Shown: piece by piece, positions 35,597 to 45,950 of the stretch
Layout: each line of letters begins with the position of its first letter
Numbering within the stretch: position 1 is the first letter of the stretch
From: Rallus limicola
Lineage: Eukaryota; Chordata; Aves; Gruiformes; Rallidae
DNA length: 64,000 nucleotides
Direction of reading: 5' to 3'
Assembly (NCBI GenBank): GCA_022605955.1
Contig: JAKCOZ010000001.1
Location: 19,026,146 to 19,090,145, forward strand
Position numbers and translations under genes: made by a program
Notes under the pieces: model-generated
What the model was told of the DNA's origin: nothing
Seen by the model: only the letters and a program-made list of their open reading frames with translations
Databases searched by the model: none

Positions 35597-38500
35597 AACA
35601 ACTCCTATTTTCCTGTTTATGTTCAAGTTATCAGCTGAGATGCCAGAAGTAAAAGACACATTTCAGTCCTTCCTACCCAACTTTTTTAAAACACCACTGT
35701 ATTAAAGGTTACATCATTAAACAAACAGTTCCCATGGCCCCAACTAACCAATGCTTTCCACTTAAAAATTCTGGGGTTGGTTTTTTTTTTTTGGTCTGGT
35801 TTGCTTCTGAAAGCCAGTATTTAACCATTAGCTCCTTGGTTTATCCTTGTCCTTGAGAAAAGTTGCTTTGAGTAATCACATTAATAATGTGGCAGCTCTA
35901 ACTTAAATTTTCAGGGGAAAAAGATTAACAACCTTCCACTGATGAAGATGGATGGAAGAGATGAACCAACCTCTTCTTTCAGAGCTTCTGAGTATGCAAA
36001 ACGTCACTCGAACCAGTCTACTTGATTATGTATCAATTTATGTTTATGCAAACTTAATATGAACATATCTTTGCCTTAAAGGCAATAATCTGTTCCCCAC
36101 ATACATACTTCATTCTGTTACTGAATGCCTCCCCTAATGAAAAACTCCAATAATTAATTTTTATAAAAACATTCTGGAAAACTCTCAGGCCATTTTTAAC
36201 CAGAGAATTTTGCCACTACATTTACCACATACAAATGCTGTGAAGAGAAATAACACTCAGCTTCCCAAATTGCTACTCAATGCTTTGTAGCAGGGGCTAA
36301 CTCCTCGCCCACCCTTTTAGGCAATCCATTTCTGTACCCTCCACAACATTTACACAGAAGAAAGCCAACCATTCCCCAAAGAGGTGAAACAGGGAATGCT
36401 TTGTAAGATTCTCCTTCCATTCAGCATCCAGGAAAACCTCAGCATTTGTGATTTCTCCTTCAAGGAAGGAACTTTCTGGAAATGGAAGAATACACTGAAT
36501 GACTGTTTTAGAGGGAAAACAACAAATGGAATATCCAAAGCGAGTGAAGTAGCTTCGTGCACCAAACTCCCCTTGATTTTATTAGGTTTCAACCCAATGA
36601 AATTCCAGTGTTGTGGAAGAACCCAACAATGACACAAATGCTACTGACACCCAGATGTCTAATTTTTGGAAAAGAACAGATCCTCCAGAAGTCATGGCAT
36701 GGATGAGTAAAGGTATGGGAAGTGCTTTCTTGAGGGGAAAAAAATAAAACCAGAAACAAATCCCAAGGAATCGACAGCCAGTTGTGAAGCTGAATCTAGC
36801 TGACCTCCATAACATATGGGTTTACATTTTCTTTCAGGATGTGAACAGTTATGCATGTGTAGTACAAGACATGACTGAACACAAGTTACATTTTTAAAGG
36901 TAGAAAAAGCAATTACTGCAAATTTGAAAAAAACCCAAACTATTAGATGCTTCAATTAAAATTTGCCTTGAACTACTAACGGTCCAGCCCAAACTGTCAA
37001 GATACCTCTTTTTTTTTTTTTCTTTTTCTTTCTGACAAGTTCTATTCTTTTTCTTTCTTCTCACCAGACCACAGTTTTCCTTCTACCTCCTTCCTTAAGA
37101 CACACCTCATAGAACTAAAGTGCAAGTGGCAGCCAATGTCCTTCTCCACGGACTGATTTAGGTCATTCTTAAGCATAAACAAGCAGGAAAACAGTATCAA
37201 AAACCCCACCATCGTACCCTCTTTTCTCTTCTGCCTTCTTTCTGCCTGCTTTCCCACATCCTTCTTCTTGGTGCTCCAAACTTATTCAGTCCATCCTCAC
37301 AGGATCATTAGCCTACTGTTGCAACTCCATTATTGTATCTTGAAGGCTGACAGCCAAACACGACAGACTCAAGCTCTGTCTTCTGCCTCTCAATGAAGAT
37401 GGAAGGCAAAGTTGGAAATTAAGAGGAGCGCAGCAGGCAGCCACACAGGCTTAGCTCCAAGCACTGAACACCTGCAGGCTTCCCATGCCATGCCTGACAG
37501 ACTGCCTACTGCCCAAGCTCTGCATCTGTACAGCACATCCTAACAAGGTTGTTTTGCAGCTGAGTAACACCTTCGATGATGAAAAGCACTAAGCACTTGA
37601 TAAAGGTCAACACCGCTGTGCCCATGGTGAAACGAGCTATTTGCAAGCACCATCAACAGGGAATGATCTGACTTCTCCAGGCTTTGTAGGTGTGACAGCT
37701 TACTTAGATCGTGTATGTTGAACTCCAGCACTATGCACAGGCATTGCCTTTCCCTGGGCTACACAAACAAGGCTGAGTACCTGTTCAACTGTGCAGCACA
37801 TGTACCTCTGAGCCCATCCCTGTGCCTGCAACCCAGAGAAAGCCATCGCAGGTAGAGATGTGACTCATGTCAGCAGAGCTCTGCTGAGCAGCCCTGTATG
37901 AGGAGTGCTACCCTATGGGCTAGAACATAAGAAAATTTTGGGCAGAGGTGGCTCCAGCTGTCCTCCCCTCCACATACAGGAAGCAAATCCCAGCTGCCAC
38001 CCTGAAACACCACCGCCACTCAGGCATTCCTCTTCAACCTGCTTCCCAAACACTCACCCATTAATCCTGTCCCCACTTCTGAGAAGCAGACACCTCTGTT
38101 ATCCTCTAATTACTGGCTAGGAAGCCAAGGGAGGGAGTTGGAGGCTTGAATATTCAAGACGACCATGAAGCATTAACAGCAGCATTAAGCTACCTTAAAT
38201 TCCCAGGTTCCTGTAGAAAGAAGGCCCTGGATGTTTCTGGAGGGCAGATGAGAAAGAGTGAGTGAAGGGCAGGGCAACTGCAGGCACCTTGGTGAAATTA
38301 AGCATCAACCCAGTACTGAATGTCCAATTCCCACCCTGCTTTTCGGCCTTTCCTCAGGCTCCTCTGAAAACCTCAGTGCTGGAGATGTTCTCACAAGGAT
38401 GCAAGGACTGAACGGCTGAATGAGAAGCCCACAGACTCAGTCTTGTGCTCAGGACCCTGTAAGATGTCCCTTCTCCCCACTGTCACGCTGCAAAAAATAA

Positions 38501-38810
38501 CATGAAGCCAGGCCTCCCTGGGACAGACACAGTAACAAACCAAGATCAAACAACGAGCTGAGCAGACACCTGCATGAACTCATGCCAGTAAATACAGGTT
38601 ACACATCTTCAAGATTTTCCCCAAAGCAAGAATATGAAAGCTCTTCCCGTGGACTGAATAATTCATCCACACCAGCCAAAACAGGTGGATTCTGCCTTTA
38701 TTTGCTGAGCAGGAACACAGGTTCTTTTTCTTGTTCTCTCTGTTTTGACACCTTCAAGCAGATAGCCCTTGAGCAAAGTGACCTAAATATGAAGTTAGTC
38801 CTGCCTCCAG
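35597..38810. other. Unique non-coding DNA
   Basis: Contains T12 at 35781-35792 and a long polypyrimidine tract at about 37006-37063 that is mostly T with C interruptions. Largest frames (95 codons at 36350-36637 minus, 87 at 36692-36955 minus) are unfamiliar. No gene was supported. Confidence 0.5.
37006..37063. repeat. Polypyrimidine tract
   Basis: A run of thirteen or more T is followed by CT-rich sequence with few purines. Simple sequence. Confidence 0.6.
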
Positions 38811-38870
38811 CCAGATGTTAGACTAGATGCTCTCCAGCAGCCTTCTCCAATCCCAGCTCTTTTCTCTCTG
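38811..38870 (+). mobile_element. Eroded CR1 3' tail
   Basis: TTAGACTAGATGCTCTCCAG followed by a CCTTCTCCAATCCCAGC block matches the layout of the CR1 3' end (GGACTAGATGAYCTCCAGAGGTCCCTTCCAACCC) with many substitutions. The terminal octamer repeat is degraded to a CT-rich stretch. It is a 5'-truncated, old copy on the plus strand. Confidence 0.55.
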
Positions 38871-39599
38871 CCATGCCACTGGAGATCTGCAGAGCTCAGA
38901 GCACAATGCAACAAACTACGCACCCATCCAGGGCCTGCACCTCCCGGCATGCTCCTCTCTGGTTCTTAGCTACTGAGCCCATGTTCCACGGAACCACTCA
39001 TTCAGGTGATCCTGCAGGAAGGGAACCACATCTGAAGGCAATCCAGTACTTTCTGAGGGGTGTAATTAAATCATTATTTGGTGAAAAGTAATAAACAATT
39101 TAGGTTGGAGACAAAAAGCACAAGCACACACAGGGAGCTGGAGCAGCTTCAGGCGATGTGGGCTGACAAGTGGGCAGCACAGAGTATACAGCTTGGAGAC
39201 AGGCAAAAGGAGACAGTGCAGGGAAGTGGGGGGGACAACAAGGAGACAAAAAGAGAAAGGAGAGGATGAAGGAAGCTGGTGAGAAGGGTGAGCATTCTTC
39301 TTGGTCATTAAACAGTGTAAGCCAGGTTGTCAACTTGTGCAAACTGGTCTGACTTGCCTCCATCTGTGGAGCTGGCCATGCTGGGAATGGATGACACACA
39401 ACTGTTGGTGACATGGCTTGAGAAAGGATTGGTGTTTTGGTAGGACACCCATCTCAATCCTGACACTGACTGTAGAACATCCAGTACCATTTTCTCTGTA
39501 TTTGTATTTCAAGTATTTAGGTTCCAGTACCCAAAATCATCTATCATTCTCCGGTCTAACCTCATGCTCATCACTGCTAGCACATACAAATCCAGTGCA

Positions 39600-39655
39600 T
39601 GTGAGACTAGAAGATCTACTGCAACAAGTTTTCTCTAGTCCTGCACTAGTTTAGT
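39600..39655 (+). mobile_element. Possible very old CR1 3' tail
   Basis: GAGACTAGAAGATCTACTG followed about 10 bases later by TTCTCTAGTCCTGCAC resembles the CR1 tail GGACTAGATGATCTCCTGAGGTCCCTTCCAGCCCTGC. Identity is partial and an insertion must be allowed, so this is a weak call. Confidence 0.35.
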
Positions 39656-39889
39656 ATTTCCAAGCAGTCTCTGTGCCTAGCGACACACAGAGTGCTTGTC
39701 TTCTTATATGGCACACAGCACGACAAGCAGATGCTCCTTCAAACAGTGTACTTAAATACAGCTGATGTGGAACAATTACTATCCTGTAAAACATTACAAT
39801 GGACGAACTACCAGAGCCTCTTAGTACAAATCCAGAAATGATACAGCTCCTTCTGCCTTCATACACTAATTGCACTGAAATTGCATCCA

Positions 39890-40290
39890 ATGAGCCCATG
39901 TATATTTAATCAGGTCTGGGGCTGCTGAATACACTGCTATTGCATGGGGTGCTATCAGCCAGACCCATAAATTATTAACTTCGCCAACTAAACTTCTGCT
40001 GAATAATTTTTGGTAGGCAGTGCGTTGTTTGACGGAGGCAAAGCTTGCTTTGTGTATCCCTTTATCATTAATATTCTTCCTGGGTTTCCTACGGCACCAA
40101 GTGCTGGGAAGGGTCACTGCTCAGTTCGAGACGAGGCCTCCAGGGAGGATGCGGTGCCTCAGACAGACTGCATTATATGCCATTGCTGAGTATTTTCCTA
40201 AGCAAAGCACCTCCTCTTGGGTCATGTCTAATCTCATCGCTAATTATACCTCTTTGTTAAGGCCAAAGAACGTATCTCGTAGTCATCTTT
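39890..40290. other. AT-rich, repeat-free stretch; possible conserved non-coding element
   Basis: It has varied sequence without simple repeats, with several homeodomain-type cores (AAATTATTAA, TTTATCATTAATATTC, CGCTAATTATACC) and intact CpGs spread through it. This texture is typical of developmental enhancers in vertebrates, but that is an impression only. An open frame at 40020-40295 (91 codons) has no familiar product. Confidence 0.25.
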
Positions 40291-40439
40291 ATTAGGCAAA
40301 GATTAATACATAGACATGATCCTGCTTTGCAGCCTTCCAAGTAACATGTAAAGCACAGCTAAGTGCTAGGGAAAAGCACAGGGAACAGATCCAATAAATG
40401 AATCTGTGCCTTCACAAGGCTTCACTCATTAAATAAAAT

Positions 40440-40760
40440 GAGGCTGTGACAGCTCCGCTTTGCTCCGGGTATTCTCTACCGAGCTCACAACCCACAGCCT
40501 GCGGCAGGCGTGCGGCTGAGCACACGAGCTTTGTCCCTGCTGTGGCAGGCAGCGCTGGGCTCGATCGCTGCCTTTGCTGCTGGCTTCAGCAGCTGCCCCT
40601 GCCATCACACCCCGCTTACTTCCATCCTCCTCACTGCCATCCCACCCAATAGCACCCAGCTTCTGCAGGCATCTATCAGGCATTCACAAGCGGGGTGCCG
40701 TGCCGGCTGCTGGCAGGGGTACACCGGGGCAGCCTCACACTGCTTCTGCAGAGTGGGGCC
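40440..40760. other. Mildly CpG-enriched, GC-rich patch
   Basis: About ten CpGs occur in the first 140 bases (including TCGATCGC). GC content is high through 40760, and open frames overlap on both strands (84 codons minus, 118 and 100 codons plus). None of the products is familiar. It could be a small regulatory CpG patch. Confidence 0.3.
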
Positions 40761-43700
40761 GCTCAGGGCTTCGACTGCCTCCTGCTTATGCTTTGCTCTG
40801 CAGGGAGCGTAATGGATCTCTACTGATGCTCACTGGAGTTATTAGAGACATATATATAACGAAAGATAAACACAAGCAGACCTGTGTGGGCAGGAGGGGT
40901 GCTACCCAGAAGTTTCTGCACGAGCAATGAGGAGTGGAGCCATCAAGCTCTTACTTCCAGCCTTCCCACACTTTTCATTAGGGGACAGCGGGGTTAAAGC
41001 CATCAACTGCAACTGCATCAAGATTTATTCCAGGCTGCTAGCCCACAACTGCATGCACTCAGAGGTTCTCAAAATAAATGCGCAGTAGAGGTACAAACAT
41101 TAATTATTATTAATGCTAATTACTCACTAACACGAAACACTCCCCACGGAAGATGCAAAACACGTATCTTTAGCTGTCTGCCTGTTCAACAGCTGGTGGA
41201 GCTGAGCGTGGCAGGCATCTGCTTACCAAGGGGTTTCCTGACAGCGAGGCAGCCTTACAGCGAGGGTCTCACACCTAGCATTATAAATCAGTAGGCCTTG
41301 GGGAGAAAAATGGAAATTCTGAACCAAGGAACAAAGCCCAGATCATATGCAGACCAGCATTTGTTAAGGTGCCATTTATTGTGCAAAGTCAGCTTATAGC
41401 TGTCAAACCTCCCCCTAAAACAGGCACTACACACTGAAAAAAAAAAGCGAAGGCAATCAATGTTATGAGCACTGTCAAGTGCTGTATGAAAGGAGGGCCC
41501 AACCTGCTGCCTGGTGAACTGGGTTCAGTGGAAGTCCCATGGAAATGGGCGCCCTGGACTGTAATCCCCTGTGTGCATTCCCATCACAAGGCTTACTTGT
41601 CATCCGTGTCCTAATTCAATGAAATCAGCCAAAGGAACCACCCTAGCTCTGCTGACACAAATCTCCTGGCCTGGGCAGCCCTCAAGTCAACCCAGGAACA
41701 TTTACATGCAAATTTAACTGGTTTGAGGTCACACTTTCAGTTAAACTGATTTAACTTGTGGTAGGATCAGCTCCCATGCCTGCATCCAAGTGATGCAGCT
41801 GACCTTGGTGGAAATCCCACACAGAAGTCCACCAGGCCAACCCCTGACACTGCAGAAGTCCCATGTATGGGGATGCTTCCAACTGAGCTACTGCTACACC
41901 AACCCACCTGGCCTGCAGGACGCAGCGGAGGCTGAGTACGCAAGGAGAACAAGAAAACACATTTCTGGCACCTGGCAGTCTACCAAAAAATTATTCCATT
42001 GATTAGCACCATCATGCAGGCTCACACCATCATCTCTTTCTTCTCAGTGGCAGTGAACACACCATTCATCAGCTCTCCCAAGTCAAAGAAGAAAACACAT
42101 CTTATTTGTCACCCACAAGACGTATCAGATCAAAGGGTCAAAGGATATGGGCAAAAAAAATCTGGGTGCATAGTGTCAAAGACCCGAGGGGCAGCAGGCT
42201 GAGAGCCAAGCACCCCAAGCTGCGGGACAGCATCAGAGACTGGGGTAAACAGGGCTTCCATCTGTGTTTGGCAAGAAGGGAGGTTTCTCAGCGGCTGGAG
42301 ATGGTCCAGCAGTGCAACAGCTGGCCCCCATGCTGTGCATGGTGGCCACAGAGCCCCAGGGCTGCCCAAGGCACTGGGCAGAGGAAGGAAGGGCAACACA
42401 GGGCGTGGGAAGACTATCCTAGCAACACAGTACATCTGGCCAAGCACACAGCAGGCTCCTTGGGTAAGAGGGTGCATTCCCTTCTTGGGGCCCTCTCTGC
42501 TGCAATTTGGGATGCAAATGAGGTCTGACAGGGCATGAGAAGAAAAGGTATGGAAGGAAAAAAATGCTAAGCAGCAAACTGCCATCCTGAAGACCACCAG
42601 AGCCAGCTGCAACATTTCTCCAGCTGTTTCCTGCATCTGTGATGTCTACCCACTCTGAGCTAAGGGGCAACACGACGCCTCAACAACTGCTCTAAAATAA
42701 CTGGATCTCCCTAAAATGGGATACAGTGACAACCCTGTTTCTTTGCCAGCAGTGCTGCTCACACTCACCTTTGGGTTCAGCACCAAGAGCCATATGTCCC
42801 TTAATACAGCAGAAAATGCTATACCAAGAGAAGACAGTAGCTGAAAACAAACACCATACAGGTTTGGCTCACAGCACATGTTCAAATCACTCTTGGATGG
42901 AAGAAGGGGAGGGTTTGAGACGACCACAAATAAGGAGAAGTAGGAAAAGTGAGCTGAAGCAATTGAAGTACAACTGGTTTAATTTTCAAAAACAACCATG
43001 CAATTGAATAGCCTTCCATCTGGGGCATGTGGTGAGAATTCACCCCAAGCCCACTCATGTGGTTCATGAGGTCACCAGAAGCCCCAGCACAATTACGTCC
43101 TTCTTTCAGAGCTACTTATTACTGTAACACACCACATCATCATTTCTTTTGGCTCGTAAGTACAAGTATTTTAAAAGGCCTACAACCATGCTACTACTTA
43201 GACAGCTTTCAAGAACAAAAAAAGAGGAGAGAGAAAAGGATGATCACCCACCTAACAAGCTTGTCTCCAAAATACAGGTTTACAACAGAGCCCAGTTTCT
43301 GCCCTGACATATATCTGTGCTTTTAACACAGATTCTTTTAGAGAACTGTGGCATAGAAGCGGTGATGATTTACCTCACAGCACTACACTTCCATATAGAG
43401 ACCGTCCTCTTTCCATTTTTGAAGAAAAGGGTCTGCTGCTTCAGTAGCCAAAGACTAAGCCAGATAAACACAATGTCTGAAATCCTCAATTAAAGACACT
43501 AGAAAATAAGACGTTATTAGGTACCATGGGGAGGCGCCAGGAAAGACCTTCATGGTCGCAAAGGAGAGGAGCAGTCAGGGTTCAACCAAAAGCCTTTGCA
43601 ATCAAAAAAAAAGAAAGCACTAGGAGGCAAAGATGAACACTTGGTTAGAAGCATGACTGCTGTCTTAAACAGAAGGGTTAAACTGTCACACATAATGAGA

Positions 43701-44235
43701 TCACCCTGCAAGAGCATTACCCTGAGGTTTTTATTCAGGCAAATACCTATTGATTTAATCTTCAGTGCAAACTTCACGATCTGGCCAAAAGACAGTTTAT
43801 GAAGAGATTACAAGGTCTGATTTAAGAGCGTGTCAGTGACAGCCATGAGCTGAGCTTACTTAATTTAGGAGAAGAGGAGTTAAGCCTATCCCCACAAGAC
43901 TGAAAGGCTGAAACCCAAAAATCTATATAGGAAAATGTGCTGCAACTGGAAAGGGCAGGAAATAAGTGGAGAAATCATTTGTGGTTACGTGTAACAATTT
44001 CCCACTACTGTCCAAGGACTGTGAAACCACAGAGGGTGAAGCCAGCTGGACAGGTGGGACAAAAGCATGCTTAGAGGAGCACACGAGTACATGGTACAAG
44101 CTGCAGCAGAACACCACATCTCCTAAGCTGCTGCTTCATTTTCCAATAGGTATTTACCTCTGCTAAGCACAAGACAGTTCTATCTGGGTTCCCCAAAAAG
44201 AGTTAAGAGGGAAGACAGAGGTGCAGAGAGGTGGA
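40761..44235. other. Unique non-coding DNA
   Basis: Largest frame is 168 codons on the minus strand (42130-42636), overlapped by a 140-codon plus-strand frame. Open frames on both strands over the same GC-rich stretch indicate chance. No repeat family was seen. Confidence 0.5.
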
Positions 44236-44302
44236 TTGGGGGTTGGACCCGATGATCTCTTAAGGTCCCTTCCAACCCCTAAGATTCTGTGATTCTGTGA
44301 TT
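44236..44302 (+). mobile_element. Short CR1 3' tail, complete end
   Basis: GGTTGGACCCGATGATCTCT, then AAGGTCCCTTCCAACCCCT, then ATTCTGTG twice. This is the avian CR1 3' end with its octamer repeat intact. Only about 67 bp remain, an extreme 5' truncation. The tail type (GATCTCTT.AGGTCCCTTCCAACCCCT) is the same as in the copies at 45501-45725 and 62045-63441. Confidence 0.9.
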
Positions 44303-44502
44303 TCTTATGGCTAAGAAAGGGGACAGGAGGGAAACTAGATTGGCAGTGACAACATAAAACACTGCACAAACATACACAAATAGATCCTTTTTAAGAAAAA
44401 AAAAATATATACTTTGCTCATGGCCACAAAAAGCACTGCACTCAGCATATTTATGGTCCCTGTGTTAGTTTTCCACATTAAGATGACTGCCAGTGCCTTC
44501 CA

Positions 44503-44720
44503 GGACACTGAAAAACTTAAAATCTGACTGGAACCCAGCTTCTGCTGATTTATGTTTGCATCATCTAACCTCTGTGAACCTACAAGGATATCAATGACTA
44601 AACCGCTATGAAACAGGATTATATCATTTCTAGCACAAGCATAATATATATGTAAATATCAGAATTCAGTTTCCAGAGCAGCCCAGACAGAAAAACTAAA
44701 AATCTGATTGGAACCCAGCT
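44503..44720. repeat. Pair of short direct repeats 180 bp apart
   Basis: GACAGAAAAACT.AAAATCTGAYTGGAACCCAGCT-type sequence occurs at about 44503-44540 and 44685-44720, the right ends exactly 180 bp apart. Within the last 25 bases only two positions differ. The sequence between and beyond the copies is not similar. They may be remnants of a dispersed repeat or of a local duplication. Confidence 0.6.
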
Positions 44721-45493
44721 GGGTTGGAACTGGAAATTACACGTAATTTTTTTTTAAATAATGCATAGAGTTTATCATCACAATTTTATAAATGTACTCA
44801 GGTATCACAGAATGTCAGACTGGTTGGGGTTGGAAGGGACCTTAAAGAACATCAAGTTCCAAACCCCCTGCTGTGGGCAGAAATACCTCTCACTAGACCA
44901 GGCTGCTCAAGGCCCCATCCAACCCGGCCTTGAACATGTCCAGGTATAGGGCAGTTACCACCTCCCTAGACAACCTATTCCACTGTCTCACCACCCTTGC
45001 AGTAAATAACTTCTTCCTAATATCCGATCTAAATCTACACCCTTCCAATTTAAAACCATTCCCCCTCGTCTTATCATTACAATCCCTTCTAAAAAGTCCC
45101 TTCCCAGCTTCCTTGTAGATCCCCTGCAGGTACTAGAAGGTGGCTGTAAGGTCTCCCCTGAGCCTTCTCTTTTTCAACTCTCTCACCTTGTCTTCATAGG
45201 AGAGGTGCTCCAGCCCTCCTATCATCTTCATGTCCCTTCTCTGGACCTGTTCCAACAGTTCTACGTCCTTGTTATGTTGGGGACTCCAGAACTGAATCCA
45301 GTACTCCAGGAGGGGTCTCACAAGAATGAAGCAGAGGGGCAGAATCACCTCCCTTGACCTGCTGGCCATGCTGCTTTAGATGAAGCTCCAGATACTACTG
45401 GCCTTCTGGGCGCACATTGTCAGCTCATGTCAAGCTTCTCATCCACCATCACCCCCAAATCCTTCTCTGCAGGGCTGCTCATCTCCCAGCCTG

Positions 45494-45732
45494 TATTGAT
45501 CACAGAATCACAGAATCTTAGGGGTTGGAAGGGACCTCAAGAGATCATCAGGTCCAACCCCCCTGCCAAAGCAGGCTCCCTATCTCATATTGCATAGATA
45601 GGCATCCAGACGAGACTTGAATATCTCCAGAGAAGGAGACTCCACCACCTCCCTGGGCAGCCTATTCCCCTGCTCCGTCACCCTCACTGTGAAAAAGTTC
45701 ATCCGCATGTTGGTGCGGAACTTCCTATTGAT
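45494..45732. repeat. 7-bp target-site duplication flanking the nested CR1
   Basis: TATTGAT at 45494-45500 and again at 45726-45732 directly bounds the inserted CR1. Removing the insert plus one copy restores continuity of the older CR1 across GCCTGTATT...GATTGCCC. Confidence 0.75.
45501..45725 (-). mobile_element. CR1 3' fragment nested in an older CR1
   Basis: It begins on the plus strand with CACAGAATCACAGAATC (the octamer tail in reverse), followed by TTAGGGGTTGGAAGGGACCT and CAAGAGATCATCAGGTCCAA. This is the same tail type as the 44236 and 62045 copies. It carries only the 3' UTR and the end of the ORF (the reverse of the YTVRVTE..WDRLPREVVESPSLEIF region), so it is strongly 5'-truncated. 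It must be younger than its host. Confidence 0.93.
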
Positions 45733-45950
45733 GATGAGGATTGCCCTGACCCGGGTGCAGGACCTTGCACTTGGCCTTGTTGAACCTCATGAGGTTCACA
45801 TGGGCCCACTTCTCCAGCTTGTTCAGGTCCCTCTGGATGACATCCTGTCCTTCTGGCATGTCAACTACACCACTCAGCTTGTGTTATCTGCAAACTCGCT
45901 GAGGGTGCACTAAACCTCATCATCAATGTCTTTGATAAAGATATTAAATG

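Larger units (their letters stand above)
44804..45950 (-). mobile_element. CR1 LINE, 5'-truncated, interrupted by a second CR1
   Basis: Read on the minus strand, this copy holds the C-terminal part of the CR1 reverse transcriptase ORF and the 3' UTR, ending at the plus-strand ATCACAGAATG near 44804. It is split by a 225-bp CR1 insertion (45501-45725). Its own parts are 45726-45950 and 44804-45500. The 3' tail type (GATGTTCTTTAAGGTCCCTTCCAACCCC) differs from that of the nested copy and matches the fragment at 48153. No clear target-site duplication is visible around the outer copy. It is pseudogenic throughout. Confidence 0.93.
45133..45950 (-). pseudogene. CR1 reverse transcriptase C-terminal fragment (degenerate)
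   Basis: On the minus strand the fragment starts in the motif B-C interval (FNIF then a short D-rich stretch), shows FADN where the catalytic YADD/FADD motif is expected (about 45884-45895), and continues into the QRDL and thumb region. After the CR1 insertion it resumes and reaches ASRSREVILPL, LEYWIQFWSPQ and EQVQRR. The part 45133-45369 is the longest surviving open frame. The second catalytic aspartate is changed to asparagine and several stops and frameshifts are present, so it cannot encode an active enzyme. Confidence 0.85.

Noticed and set aside
42106..42636. 168-codon minus and 140-codon plus open frames
   Set aside because: Overlapping openness on both strands in GC-rich DNA. No domain, splice context or family resemblance.
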